A stretch of 64,000 nucleotides of DNA from Paenibacillus paridis (GCF_006345825.1 NZ_VCIX01000092.1:310001-374000); one strand, 5' to 3'; shown: positions 25,959-35,505, counted from the first letter of the stretch. The notes: generated by a model from the letters alone, not told the origin. Made by a program: numbers and translations.

Positions 25959-27101
25959 TTAATAAATACGGTAGTTACCGCTTAATGCCAGCAGACTGAA
26001 GAAATACAAGCAATTATCATAATAACGCCGATCACCGGTACGCAACGGCGTGTCCCAGAACAAGCGGACAAAATAGTCGTTATTGGGACCGTCTGCTGCG
26101 AGAGATGCCATTGCATTTGTGGCAAGAAGGCCGATCGGATGCAGCGCCAGTTCCTCGAAGGGTTCGCCGTCAATCGTATAGCGACGATAGTCGGCAACAT
26201 CAAGGTTACGGAAGAATGCCTGGATGCGATTACTCTGATTGATTTGCCATGGGTCTTTGCGGAACCATTCGTAGTCAAGTCCAATATTCGCTGCTACGCG
26301 GTAAGCGTCACTGAAGAAATGCCTATAGTCGCCGTGCCGCTGGGGTACCGCGGGCGTACCGTCATAGTTCGCGTATTCAGGCGATAGTCCCGTCACGGGG
26401 TGGCAGGCGGTATGCAGGTAAGCGCGGCTCGCATCGGCAGCTTCTCTCCAGAACGGCCGGTCCTGTTCATCGGAATAAATAGCGAATAACTCATAGAAGT
26501 GCGGGAGATGGTAGGAGGGATCGCTAAAGGGAGCTTCAGGTATGAATTTAATCAGCTTTGTTGCCGGATCCCACATCGGGTCGCCTTCGCCGTTCTCACC
26601 CTGATGGATGCATGCGCGCAAAATGATTTTGGCTTGCTCGGAATAATTGAACGGCGCCGCCTCGTCCCCCCAACGATTCGAGGCGAAAATCAAGGCCATG
26701 GCGAAAAACTCTTCCCCGTCGGGTGCGGGACCCTGTGAGATGCGAGTGCCGTCCGGTTTGCAATGCCACGCAAAGTAATGCTTGTAGCGGCCTTCTTTAT
26801 GCTGCATGAACGTCTTCGCATAGTTCCACAGTCTGTCGAATTCATCCTTTTTGTTCATTTGTACTGCCATCATCATGCCGTAAGACATGCCTTCGGAGCG
26901 CACGTCTAGATTGCCGGTATCGAGGAGATAGCCTTTGTCATCGCCCAGTGGGTAATAGATTCGAATCTCAGGGTCGCCATAGAACAGCTCGTTCCAAGCC
27001 TGCGTCAGCTTGCTTTCAATTTCCAGATGGGAATATCCTAGTTCCTTGAATAAATTCTTGTAGTTGCCTGTATGGAAAGCACCTTGACTTGCGTCTGACA
27101 C
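25959..27101 (-). CDS. GH8 reducing-end xylose-releasing exo-oligoxylanase (Rex)
   Basis: 380 aa with no signal peptide, so cytoplasmic. Strong resemblance to GH8 Rex enzymes, which remove xylose from the reducing end of xylo-oligosaccharides by inversion. The general acid is probably Glu70 (VRSEGMSYG), the base Asp265 (HFFSDAYRVA), with Asp128 (APDGEE) in the active site. A His in LHPIGLLATN (about 321) corresponds to the residue associated with exo-activity in characterised Rex. The GTG start at 27101 has TGGAGG 8 bp upstream. It complements the GH43 beta-xylosidase, which works from the non-reducing end. A cre-like site lies in the promoter region. Confidence 0.93.
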   Translation of the reverse strand: MSDASQGAFHTGNYKNLFKELGYSHLEIESKLTQAWNELFYGDPEIRIYYPLGDDKGYLLDTGNLDVRSEGMSYGMMMAVQMNKKDEFDRLWNYAKTFMQHKEGRYKHYFAWHCKPDGTRISQGPAPDGEEFFAMALIFASNRWGDEAAPFNYSEQAKIILRACIHQGENGEGDPMWDPATKLIKFIPEAPFSDPSYHLPHFYELFAIYSDEQDRPFWREAADASRAYLHTACHPVTGLSPEYANYDGTPAVPQRHGDYRHFFSDAYRVAANIGLDYEWFRKDPWQINQSNRIQAFFRNLDVADYRRYTIDGEPFEELALHPIGLLATNAMASLAADGPNNDYFVRLFWDTPLRTGDRRYYDNCLYFFSLLALSGNYRIY

Positions 27102-27343
27102 TGTCGTAGCCTCCAGTATACTTTTTCTACTATCATAACATGGTCGATGCCTAAGGAATTAAAGCGTTTACTTTTAAAAATATAGCATTTTCCAATGTTC
27201 GAAGGGAGAGCGATGCCTCATATCTAGCGTTACTGCCTGATTTGTTTAATCCTTAACGTTATTTCATCAAGTAGGCGAGCCTAGGGGCTTAAATGCTTAT
27301 CTCGCTTTGTAAACGTACTCATCTGAATAAAAACTAGAACTTG
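27102..27343 (-). promoter_or_regulatory. GH8 upstream region: putative -10 and cre-like site
   Basis: On the minus strand TATGAT (27132-27137) could be the -10. The sequence TTAAAGCGTTTACT (27159-27172, plus strand) matches the CcpA consensus with two mismatches and would cover the -35 region. No shared ACAGG-TTGT motif was found for GH8. Confidence 0.4.
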
Positions 27344-27377
27344 GCAGGTTGTACCTTATCGGGGTTAACCTTACTAT
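27344..27377 (+). promoter_or_regulatory. Shared-motif promoter (GCAGG-TTGTAC-N17-TACTAT) for the GH43-CBM6 gene
   Basis: GCAGG (27344-27348), TTGTAC (27349-27354), 17-bp spacer, TACTAT (27372-27377), 29 bp before the TTG start. Its position shows that the in-frame TTG at 27349 cannot be the translation start. Confidence 0.6.
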
Positions 27378-27405
27378 GTTCAATAGTAGGGAAAGAGGTG
27401 AAAGC

Positions 27406-29397
27406 TTGAAAACAAGCAACAAGCGCTATGGACTCATTGCCGCCCTTGCAGTGATCGCCACAGCGATATTCTTTCTCAGCCAATTGCAGGATAATCGGAA
27501 CGAATCGGAGCAACGGCCGCCTGTGAAGTTGTCCGCTTATCTGAACGAAAAGACGATTGAGTTGAGCAAGAAGAAGAATAGCACCTATGAAGTGGAATTA
27601 CTTATGGATGATTTTCCGATCGGGACGCAGGTGGCACATATTCGAGCCTTGCTTCACATGCCAGCTGCCTTTGAAGTCGGTTCCATTGTTCTGAATCCCA
27701 ATAACGTTTCGGCGGCAACCGTTGACTTTCAGCCAGCCGAGGAAGGGCTGGAGCTTTGGATCAGGAATGACAACGGTTCCGAGGTTTTGTTCAAAAACCT
27801 TGACGGCAGCAAAAGGCTTGCTACCATTACATTAAAACAAAAACGGGAGTTGATTGTGAAAATGAAAGAAGAATTGAAGGTAAACAGTCTGGAAATATTG
27901 GAGCCTAATCAGAATAAAACGAAATATGACGTGAACGGGGCAGCCACGGAGCTTAGCTATGAGCCGCCGGCCAGCGCAGTTGGAAAGCTCCCTCAGAACG
28001 GCAATCCAATTTTATCCCATAAATTTGGCGCAGATCCGTATGCTCTCGTATATAATGACCGCGTTTATATTTACAGCACTTACGATGTACTTGAGTATGA
28101 CACCGCCGGCGAGGTGAAGGACAACTCTTTCGGATCAATCATTCGGCTGTCGATCGTTTCTTCCTCGGATTTAATGAACTGGACGGATCATGGTTTCGTA
28201 GTTGCTGCTGGTCCCGAAGGAGCGGCAAAGTGGGCGACACAATCCTGGGCACCGGCAGCGGCGCATAAGGTGTTTGACGGCAAGGATAAGTTCTTCCTTT
28301 ACTTCGCGAACAACGCAAGCGGCATTGGCGTACTGACGAGCGACAGCCCGACGGGTCCGTGGATCGATCCAATCGGCAAGCCGCTAATTGCGAGATCGGC
28401 GCCAGCCGCAGAAGGAGTCACATGGTTGTTCGATCCGGCTGTGCTGGTCGATGACGACGGCAAGGGCTACATTTACTTCGGCGGGGGGATCCCGGAGGGC
28501 AAGGAAGCGAGACCGGATACGGCTCGCGTTATGCAGCTAGGAGACGATATGATCAGCGTTGTCGGCGAATCCGCTGTCATTCCGGCACCATTCATGTTTG
28601 AGGATGCTGGGATCAACAAAGTAGACGGCACTTATTATTTTACGTATTGCTCCAATTTCTACGACGGCACTCGTCCAGAGGGAAGCCCGCATGCAGGAGA
28701 AATCGCCTACATGACAAGCGACCATCCGATGGGACCTTGGACATACCAAACGACTATTCTGAAAAATCCCGGCCATTTCTTCGGCGTGGGCGGCAATAAT
28801 CACCATGCGATGTTCCAATTCCAGAAGGAATGGTACATTGCGTATCACGCGCAAACATTGTCTAAGGCGATGGGTGTGCCGAAAGGCTACCGATCGACAC
28901 ATTTGAACAAAGTGAGCCTCGTCGCGGACGGATCGATTCAAGAAATCGAAGCTGACTTGAAAGGTGTGCCGCAGCTCGATAAGCTTAATCCGTTCTCGCG
29001 AGTGGAAGCAGGTACGTTTGCTTGGAGCGCAGGCATTGATGTGATACCGCATAAGATGGACGAGATCGGAACGACGGTTGAAGAGGTGGCAGTCGGAGCT
29101 ATTCACAATGGCGATTGGACGGCCGTGTCCAGTGTGGACTTCGGGGCAGGTGCCTCTACGTTCACAGCATTCATAGCGGGCGGAAGCGAAGCCGCCGTTA
29201 TAGAGCTTCGTTTGGACAGTACGGACGGCACTTTGCTGGGTTCACTTTCTATTCCGGAGGGAGATGGATCGGCAGGCTGGATTGAAGCAAAAACAGCGGT
29301 CGAAGGCGCGGAAGGCGTTCACGATCTGTATTTTATGTTTAAAGGCAAGGCTGACACGGAGTTGTTCACATTCCGTGCATGGCAGTTCGCCAAATAG
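27406..29397 (+). CDS. Membrane-anchored GH43 glycosidase with C-terminal CBM6
   Basis: 663 aa from TTG 27406, which has AGAGGTG 5 bp upstream. A hydrophobic segment (about 9-27) is a signal anchor or signal peptide. Residues about 40-185 form a beta-sandwich resembling a cohesin-like module. The GH43 five-bladed propeller spans about 195-520: base Asp210 (GADPYAL), pKa modulator Asp343 (FDPAVL), acid Glu399 (MFEDAG). Residues about 525-663 look like CBM6, which binds xylan. Family members with this layout are mostly arabinofuranosidases acting on arabinoxylan, or xylosidases. It probably debranches xylan at the cell surface. Divergent from GH8. Confidence 0.9.
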   Translation: MKTSNKRYGLIAALAVIATAIFFLSQLQDNRNESEQRPPVKLSAYLNEKTIELSKKKNSTYEVELLMDDFPIGTQVAHIRALLHMPAAFEVGSIVLNPNNVSAATVDFQPAEEGLELWIRNDNGSEVLFKNLDGSKRLATITLKQKRELIVKMKEELKVNSLEILEPNQNKTKYDVNGAATELSYEPPASAVGKLPQNGNPILSHKFGADPYALVYNDRVYIYSTYDVLEYDTAGEVKDNSFGSIIRLSIVSSSDLMNWTDHGFVVAAGPEGAAKWATQSWAPAAAHKVFDGKDKFFLYFANNASGIGVLTSDSPTGPWIDPIGKPLIARSAPAAEGVTWLFDPAVLVDDDGKGYIYFGGGIPEGKEARPDTARVMQLGDDMISVVGESAVIPAPFMFEDAGINKVDGTYYFTYCSNFYDGTRPEGSPHAGEIAYMTSDHPMGPWTYQTTILKNPGHFFGVGGNNHHAMFQFQKEWYIAYHAQTLSKAMGVPKGYRSTHLNKVSLVADGSIQEIEADLKGVPQLDKLNPFSRVEAGTFAWSAGIDVIPHKMDEIGTTVEEVAVGAIHNGDWTAVSSVDFGAGASTFTAFIAGGSEAAVIELRLDSTDGTLLGSLSIPEGDGSAGWIEAKTAVEGAEGVHDLYFMFKGKADTELFTFRAWQFAK

Positions 29398-29440
29398 TTG
29401 AAAAGTGTATCGTTAATGAAATTCATCTCGCTGTCTTGAA

Positions 29441-29482
29441 ATGAAAAAGACTTACAGCCTCGTTGCTGTGAGTCTTTTTCAT
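29441..29482. terminator. Terminator after GH43-CBM6
   Basis: ATGAAAAAGACTTACAGC pairs with GCTGTGAGTCTTTTTCAT around a 6-nt loop; the stem carries its own A and T tracts. Confidence 0.8.
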
Positions 29483-29700
29483 TGATATGAAGCTGAGATT
29501 TTCATGCCATCAGAGTGGCTGGAACGATGAAATAAGAAGCGTTTGTTATCACTTTTTGGGTTTAATTTATAGTTCTCATCGTTAATTTAAGTTAACAGCT
29601 ATCATTTATAGGGTAAACGAACAAGAAATGAACAGGTACTTCTAAAGAAATGAAAGCGTTAAAATAAATAGTAATAACGAGGAAATTGAGGAGGTTAGCG
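29483..29700 (+). other. Upstream region of the MacAB-like operon
   Basis: AT-rich, no clear -35/-10 pair. TGAAAGCGTTAAAA (29651-29664) is cre-like with one mismatch, but the linked genes are not sugar genes. Nothing else seen. Confidence 0.3.
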
Positions 29701-30426
29701 ATGTTGGCGAAGGTAGAATTGCCGGGAGAAGCGTTTGGCGGGATGATTTTGAAGGCGGTTGGCCTTAAGCGCGTATTCGGTAGAGGCGCTGCCGCCGTCA
29801 CCGCGTTGTCAGACGTCCATTTGGAGATACCAGCCGGATCTATGGTGGCGCTTAAGGGCAGGTCAGGCTCTGGCAAAACGACTTTGTTGAATATGCTTAG
29901 CGCGCTTGACGAGCCGACGGAGGGGCAGGTGTTTTTCCGAGATAAAGAAATTACGCGAATGCCTGGCAAAGAGAGAAGTGCTCTGAGACGCAAAGAAATT
30001 GGTCTCGTTTTTCAATCCTTTGGACTTATTCCGCTCATGAATGCTTACGAGAACGTAGAATTTGGCCTGCGCGTTGCGGGTACTTCGTTTAAAGGCAATC
30101 GCGAGGCGGCGGAACATGCATTGGAGCAGGTTGGGATGAAGGAAAGAATGAAGCACCGGCCAGCCGAGCTTTCTGGAGGAGAGCAGCAGCGCGTAGCGAT
30201 TGCAAGAGCAATCGCCCACAAGCCTGTGCTGCTTATCGCGGACGAACCTACGGCAGAGCTTGATAGCCGAATGGGTATTCAAGTGATGCGGGTATTCCGT
30301 GAACTTGTTCATCGTTCCGGGATGACGGTTGTTCTGACCACCCATGACCCAGGCATTATGGAGCTTGTTGATCATGTCATTTCATTGGAGGATGGAAGAA
30401 TTGTATCCCAAACGAATATCGAATAA
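29701..30426 (+). CDS. MacB/LolD-type ABC ATPase
   Basis: 241 aa. Walker A GRSGSGKTTL, Q-loop VFQSFGLIP, signature LSGGEQQRVAIARA, Walker B LLIADEPTAELD, switch His in LTTHDP. ATG 29701 has GAGGAGGT 5 bp upstream and is preferred over the in-frame TTG at 29686, which lies before the ribosome site. First of four genes encoding a MacAB-type export or mechanotransmission complex: ATPase, adaptor lipoprotein, FtsX-type permease, second ATPase. Confidence 0.92.
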   Translation: MLAKVELPGEAFGGMILKAVGLKRVFGRGAAAVTALSDVHLEIPAGSMVALKGRSGSGKTTLLNMLSALDEPTEGQVFFRDKEITRMPGKERSALRRKEIGLVFQSFGLIPLMNAYENVEFGLRVAGTSFKGNREAAEHALEQVGMKERMKHRPAELSGGEQQRVAIARAIAHKPVLLIADEPTAELDSRMGIQVMRVFRELVHRSGMTVVLTTHDPGIMELVDHVISLEDGRIVSQTNIE

Positions 30427-31459
30427 GGAGAGCGGGCAGCTGCTTTCAGGCTTGCGCCGATTGGTAGTTGCGCTGGCAGCGATGCTGGCATTGTCTGGAT
30501 GCGGCCTTCTCCCCGCAGAGCAGGCTGCGTTGCAGCCGCCGCTTGTACAGCCAGCACAGGAGCAATTGGATATCGTAGAGGCAAGCCGTGGATCGATTCA
30601 GACGTATCTTAAAGGTACGGCCCGTTTTGTTTCCTCAAGTGCGGAGAACCTGTCATTCAAGGAATCGGGAGGCCGGCTCAAAGCAATTAAGGTGAGCCTC
30701 GGCCAGGAGGTTAAAGCTGGCGATCTGCTTGTAGAGCAGGAAACGGGCGATCTTGAACTTCAAGTAAGCCTTCAGCGGCTTAGCTTGGAACGAGCGGAGC
30801 TGTTGTTCAAGCAAGCGTACCTTGACGAAGCATCCTCCACTGACTTGCGATTGCGCGAAATCGATCTTGAACGCGAGAGAATGTCGCTTCAGTCGATGGA
30901 GACGCGACTTGAAAAATCACGTCTATATGCGACCCTATCAGGAACGGTGACATTTGTGGAGACCTTGAATGCAGGGGACTTTGTGAACGCCTATCAGGAG
31001 ATCGTATCGATCGCAGATACGTCCAGAATTCAGCTTACATATGTAGCTGCGGATAAGAAGGATGTACAGCCAGTTGAAACAGGCATGCCAGTTCATTTGA
31101 AATATAAGGGAAAAGCGTACACAGGGAAAGTGCTGCAATCGCCTTCTACTGTGCCGATCGGAACGGATGCTTCCAAAGCAGAGCGCAACGCTGTAACGAT
31201 CTACATGAGTATGGACAAGGCCCCGGCAGGCATTCAAATCGGCGATAGCGCTGAGTTGACGATTGAGCTTCAGAAGCGCGAGAAGGCTATCATTCTGCCA
31301 CGCTCGGCCATTCGTTCTTACATGGGCCGCTATTACGTGCAGGTGTCGGAAGGTGAACGGCGTAAGGAGGTCGACATAGAGGTGGGGCTGTTAACGCCGA
31401 CAGAAGCCGAAATCATTAAGGGACTCGAGGAAGGTCAGAAGGTCATCTTGAATAACTAA
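30401..31459 (+). CDS. Periplasmic-adaptor-like (HlyD/MacA-type) lipoprotein
   Basis: 352 aa from TTG 30401, where GGAGG sits 9 bp upstream; ATG 30392 directly touches that site and is a less likely start. Lipobox LSGC with Cys about 34. A lipoyl/barrel-sandwich half (VKAGDLLVEQETGDLE), a short helical hairpin (about 105-155), the second lipoyl half and a beta-barrel follow. Overlaps the ATPase gene by 26 bp. In MacAB-like systems the adaptor contacts the FtsX-type permease and guides substrate out; in Gram-positives it sits on the outer face of the membrane. Confidence 0.85.
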   Translation: MYPKRISNKESGQLLSGLRRLVVALAAMLALSGCGLLPAEQAALQPPLVQPAQEQLDIVEASRGSIQTYLKGTARFVSSSAENLSFKESGGRLKAIKVSLGQEVKAGDLLVEQETGDLELQVSLQRLSLERAELLFKQAYLDEASSTDLRLREIDLERERMSLQSMETRLEKSRLYATLSGTVTFVETLNAGDFVNAYQEIVSIADTSRIQLTYVAADKKDVQPVETGMPVHLKYKGKAYTGKVLQSPSTVPIGTDASKAERNAVTIYMSMDKAPAGIQIGDSAELTIELQKREKAIILPRSAIRSYMGRYYVQVSEGERRKEVDIEVGLLTPTEAEIIKGLEEGQKVILNN

Positions 31460-31508
31460 CTAACAATGAAGGCCGGGTACGGCAATGTATCCGGCGCAAG
31501 GATGGGGT

Positions 31509-34382
31509 GTGCGTATGGCCTTATGGACGATGATCCTTCGAAAGATGGCAAACAACAAGTGGCTGCAGTTGAACCTTTGGATCGGTCTTACCGTGTGCGT
31601 GGCTTTGTTTAGCTCCATGCCGCTTTACTCCGAAGCCATCTTGCAGCGGACGCTGCAGAAGGAGCTTCAATCGGTGCAGCTTCAGAAAGGCGTGTACCCG
31701 GGATATATTCGCATCGGCACGACAGTATCCTCGTCGTCCGTGGACGAGAAGACGATAGAGGCCATTAAGCGGGCTGACCGATTCGTGCAATCGATACCGG
31801 GGAGGGCGGAATTGGAGGCTTTATCCGCTTATCATCAACGTTTCACACAGCGCATGAAGGTATACGGAGCGGATGCTACGGACCAGGAGAAGCAGTCGCA
31901 AAAGGCGACGGGCAGCATCAAGTCGCTATCTGGACTTGAGAAGCGCGTTCGCTTGATCGACGGTGTGATGCCCGCCGTACGCACGGATGGTATTTACGAG
32001 GCTCTCGTTACGCAGAAGTTCCTCATCGCTACGAAGCGTGATCTTGGAGATGAATTGATTGCGGAAGCGCCGGACAAAAAGAAGTTTCGTGTGATCGCGG
32101 TCGGAATCCTGGAGACAGATCCGACTGCCGATCCTTATTTGCCTTACCTTTCTTCACAGGACAGCGATGGCTTTATTATTCCTTTTGATCAATTCGAGAA
32201 TGATTTTATCCTCGGAGGCAAGACGAAGCTCGCGAGCCTCGATTGGCGCATGGCACTTAATTACGAGCAAATAACGATCGATTCGATTGATGCATTTGTA
32301 AAGGCCGATAAGGATATCAGGCGATACTTCCGAGGTCGAATCGGGGTTGACGAGGTCAACATCCCTGCCATATCGACAATAGGTGCCTATCAAGGCAAGC
32401 AAGAGAAGCTTGATGTGATGATGCTTTCACTTTACTCACCAGTCATGCTGATGCTCGCCTTCTATCTCTATATGGCCGCCAATCTCATTATTGAACGGCA
32501 GAAGACGGAGATTTCCGTTCTGCGCAGCAGAGGGGCAAGTCGCCTGCAAATTATGATGGCCTACACATTCGAGAGCCTGTTTCTTGGTGTTAGCGCACTT
32601 GCGGTTGGTCCTTTTCTTGGCATTCTGTTCACGAAAGTATTAGGCGCCTCGAACGGTTTTCTAGAGTTTGTTGATCGTTCAGCATTAGAGGTGAGTCTGA
32701 CCAGCAGCGCTTACTTGATGTCGGGGGCAGCGGTAGTGGCTGCATTGGTTTTAACTCTCATACCGGCTTTCATGGCGACTAGAGTCAGCATCGTCAGTCA
32801 TAAGCAACAGAATGCCCGCCATAACAAGATGACGTTCTGGCATAAGACCGGCCTTGACTTTATCCTCGTCGGAGTAGCCATGTATTTGCTCTATAATTTC
32901 AACAAACGGCAAGAGGATTTACAACGGTTAGGACTGGACTCGGATGCTTTCCAGCTCGATCCGCTGCTGTTTTTGATGCCTTCGCTATTCGCTCTAGGGG
33001 GTGGCTTGCTGCTGCTGCGGATCTATCCGTGGTTCATACGGTTAATCTATTGGATTGGGCGCAGATGGTGGTCGCCAGCGCTGTATAACACGCTAATTCA
33101 GATTAGCCGATCATCGGGCCAATATCAGACGATCAAGCTGTTCCTGATTATAACCGTTGCGACAGGACTCTTTAGTGCAAATGCGGCACGAACCATAAAC
33201 GACAACATGGAGAGCAAGATTGAGTACGCTATTGGAGCTGATATGTCGATCATGACGCGCTGGGAAAGTGATGCACGTCCCTCAACCTATATGTCGTCAG
33301 CTTCTCAAGCATTAAGCGAACCGAAACCGCCGAGCTCGGGCCGGGTTAATTACATTGAGCCGCCGTTTCAGGCGTTCGAAGAGCTGGAAGGCATTGAGGC
33401 GAGCGCTAAAGTATTTAAGAAAGAGAATGCGCGCTTTGTCACACCTGCCAGTGGTGCAAGCGGTGCAACGACGCTCTTTGGCATTGACACGTTGAATTTT
33501 GGTCAGACGACATGGATGAAGGAGGGGCTGCTAGACTATCCCATTAACAGCTACCTGAATCTCCTTGCTCCGAATACGAAGGCAGTTCTAATCTCTCGCT
33601 CAATTGCGAAGAAGACAAAAGCAAAGCCAGGCGACACCATCAGCTTGTCCTGGGACGGTCTAGATCAGGCGCAATTCGTCATCTATGGCATTATCGACTA
33701 TTGGCCAAGCTGGAATCCGCTTCCAACTAATGACATGGATAATGAAAAAGCAGTTCAACCGAACTTGATTGTTGGCCATCTCGGCACGATTCAGAAGCGA
33801 CTTGCTGTAGAGCCATACGAAGTATGGCTGAAACTGAAGGAAGGCGTTCCAAGCCAATCTGTCTACGACCAGCTGGCGGAGAAGAAGCTGCGAATCATTC
33901 AGCTTCAGGACGCAACGCAAGAGCTGATTGAATCAAAAAACGATCCGTTTAGACTTGCAATCAATGGCGTGATGACGCTCGGCTTCGTTATCTCCATGCT
34001 CATCAGCTTCTTCGGCTTCCTACTGTTCTGGGTGCTCACGCTCTCAGGCAGAACGCTTCAATATGGCGTGCTTGGAGCAATGGGGATTCGGTTCGGGCAA
34101 ATTATCGGCATGCTCGTAAGCGAGCAATTGCTGACTTCGGGAGCTGCGGTTGTTCTTGGCGTTTTCATCGGTAATACCATCAGCAAGCTATTCGTACCGC
34201 TCTTTGAGATGTCATTCTCAACAAAGGACCAAGTGCCTCCGTTTGAAATGGTGCAGCAGCTTAGCGACTATTTGCAGGTGTACAGCATCGTTGGCATTAC
34301 ACTGACCTTGGGTTTGCTTATTCTCGGCTACCGCTTGTCGAGAATCCGGATTGCACAAGCACTCAAGCTTGGGGAGGAGTAA
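31509..34382 (+). CDS. FtsX-like permease (large, two permease modules)
   Basis: 957 aa. An N-terminal helix (about 14-32), a large extracellular domain, three or four helices around residues 295-450, a second cluster of helices, a second extracellular domain, then C-terminal helices around 810-950. This duplicated layout is typical of long FtsX/MacB-type permeases. The GTG at 31509 lies 6 bp after AAGGA and is chosen; ATG 31515 and ATG 31485 are alternatives. It works with the 29701 and/or 34386 ATPases and the 30401 adaptor. Substrate unknown. Confidence 0.87.
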   Translation: MRMALWTMILRKMANNKWLQLNLWIGLTVCVALFSSMPLYSEAILQRTLQKELQSVQLQKGVYPGYIRIGTTVSSSSVDEKTIEAIKRADRFVQSIPGRAELEALSAYHQRFTQRMKVYGADATDQEKQSQKATGSIKSLSGLEKRVRLIDGVMPAVRTDGIYEALVTQKFLIATKRDLGDELIAEAPDKKKFRVIAVGILETDPTADPYLPYLSSQDSDGFIIPFDQFENDFILGGKTKLASLDWRMALNYEQITIDSIDAFVKADKDIRRYFRGRIGVDEVNIPAISTIGAYQGKQEKLDVMMLSLYSPVMLMLAFYLYMAANLIIERQKTEISVLRSRGASRLQIMMAYTFESLFLGVSALAVGPFLGILFTKVLGASNGFLEFVDRSALEVSLTSSAYLMSGAAVVAALVLTLIPAFMATRVSIVSHKQQNARHNKMTFWHKTGLDFILVGVAMYLLYNFNKRQEDLQRLGLDSDAFQLDPLLFLMPSLFALGGGLLLLRIYPWFIRLIYWIGRRWWSPALYNTLIQISRSSGQYQTIKLFLIITVATGLFSANAARTINDNMESKIEYAIGADMSIMTRWESDARPSTYMSSASQALSEPKPPSSGRVNYIEPPFQAFEELEGIEASAKVFKKENARFVTPASGASGATTLFGIDTLNFGQTTWMKEGLLDYPINSYLNLLAPNTKAVLISRSIAKKTKAKPGDTISLSWDGLDQAQFVIYGIIDYWPSWNPLPTNDMDNEKAVQPNLIVGHLGTIQKRLAVEPYEVWLKLKEGVPSQSVYDQLAEKKLRIIQLQDATQELIESKNDPFRLAINGVMTLGFVISMLISFFGFLLFWVLTLSGRTLQYGVLGAMGIRFGQIIGMLVSEQLLTSGAAVVLGVFIGNTISKLFVPLFEMSFSTKDQVPPFEMVQQLSDYLQVYSIVGITLTLGLLILGYRLSRIRIAQALKLGEE

Positions 34383-34385
34383 ACG

Positions 34386-35279
34386 ATGATTAGAAGTGAA
34401 GGACTCGTCAAAATTTACAAAATGGCGGATCTTGAGGTGTTCGCTCTGCAAGGTCTGGATCTGCTGGTCGAGGCAGGCGAGCTAATGGCGATTATCGGCA
34501 ATTCAGGCAGCGGAAAGTCGACGCTCCTGAACATGCTTGGGGGGCTTGACAAGCCGTCGGCCGGCAAGCTTTATGTGGACGGCAAAGACCTGCTGAAGTT
34601 CGGTGAAAAGGAACTGGTAGCCTATAAGCGCGATACGGTCGGTTTTGTATGGCAGAACAATGCGCGTAATCTCATCCCCTATTTAACAGCGCTGGCTAAT
34701 GTGGAGCTTCCGATGCTGCTTCGCGGCAAGCGCAGGCGGGCGCGTGCAATGGAGCTGCTGGAGGCAGTGGGGCTTGGCCACCGAATGCAGAACAGGCTGA
34801 GCGAGCTGTCTGGCGGCGAGCAGCAACGGGTGGCGATCGCGATCGCGCTTGCTAATGATCCGAAGCTGCTGCTTGCGGACGAGCCGACAGGATCACTCGA
34901 TACAAGCACATCGAATCAAGTGCTTGATTTGTTCCGAACGCTAAATCGATCGATTGGCATTACGATCGTAATTGTAACGCATGATCCGGAACTCGCACGC
35001 AAGGTGGACCGGGTTGTCCAAATTCGGGATGGCAAAACGTCAGCGGAGATGATTCGTAAAGTCTCGTACACGGATGAGCTGGCTATGCTGGATGCGGAAA
35101 GCGCCTTGCTGGAGTCGGAGAGCCACACAGAATATGCGGTGCTGGATAAAGCGGGGCGATTACAAATTCCTTCTGGTTTCCTAGACACGGAAGGATTCAA
35201 AGAAATCAACAAGGTGCGGGTGGAGATGGAGGATGGCCGCATCGTCCTCTATCCGCGTGAGGACAACACGGAAAGGTAA
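34386..35279 (+). CDS. MacB/LolD-type ABC ATPase with C-terminal AbrB-like hairpin
   Basis: 297 aa. The ATPase spans about 1-225: Walker A GNSGSGKSTL, Q-loop VWQNNARNLIPY, signature LSGGEQQRVAIAIA, Walker B LLLADEPTGSLD, switch His in VTHDPE. Family members usually end near residue 230; here about 70 residues follow. Residues about 255-295 read LDKAGRLQIPSGF, then KVRVEMEDGRIVLYPRE, which matches the AbrB/MazE swapped-hairpin pattern (DKAGR.x.IP, then V.v..edGrIvL.P). The extension may dimerise the ATPase or tune it. GGGGAGGAG precedes ATG 34386, 3 bp after the permease gene. Confidence 0.88.
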   Translation: MIRSEGLVKIYKMADLEVFALQGLDLLVEAGELMAIIGNSGSGKSTLLNMLGGLDKPSAGKLYVDGKDLLKFGEKELVAYKRDTVGFVWQNNARNLIPYLTALANVELPMLLRGKRRRARAMELLEAVGLGHRMQNRLSELSGGEQQRVAIAIALANDPKLLLADEPTGSLDTSTSNQVLDLFRTLNRSIGITIVIVTHDPELARKVDRVVQIRDGKTSAEMIRKVSYTDELAMLDAESALLESESHTEYAVLDKAGRLQIPSGFLDTEGFKEINKVRVEMEDGRIVLYPREDNTER

Positions 35280-35362
35280 TGAAGGAATGGAAGCTGACCA
35301 TGTCATCGATCCATTCATCTTGAAGCGAATGACGTGAGGGACAACCTTCCATTGCGAAAAGT

Positions 35363-35405
35363 AAAAACCTCATTCCCGCTATTAGGCGAGGATGAGGTTT
35401 TTTTA
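35363..35405. terminator. Terminator between the convergent MacAB operon and orphan regulator
   Basis: AAAAACCTCAT and ATGAGGTTTTT form the stem of a hairpin with its own A and T tracts. Confidence 0.75.
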
Positions 35406-35491
35406 AATATATGAGTGTAAAAGTTTGTTAGCGTATAAAGGACGCCGAAGGTGTTCTTTGCTTGAAATATAGGAAAGCTGTCAAGCGATAG

Positions 35492-35505
35492 TGTAAGCGG
35501 TTACG
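35492..35505. promoter_or_regulatory. cre-like sequence at the 3' end of the orphan regulator gene
   Basis: TGTAAGCGGTTACG matches the CcpA consensus except for its last base. It overlaps the regulator's stop codon, so it could only act as a roadblock or be coincidental. Confidence 0.25.

Noticed and set aside
28537..29106. Long antisense ORF (189 codons) inside the GH43-CBM6 gene
   Set aside because: Complementary to a well-supported coding region, with no ribosome site or recognisable domain; a shadow frame.
29651..29664. cre-like TGAAAGCGTTAAAA before the MacAB-like operon
   Set aside because: One mismatch to consensus, but in a very AT-rich region and before genes with no sugar role; chance match likely.
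35492..35505. Strong-looking cre site TGTAAGCGGTTACG as an operator
   Set aside because: It overlaps the stop codon of the orphan regulator and is not near a promoter. Kept only as a low-confidence site.
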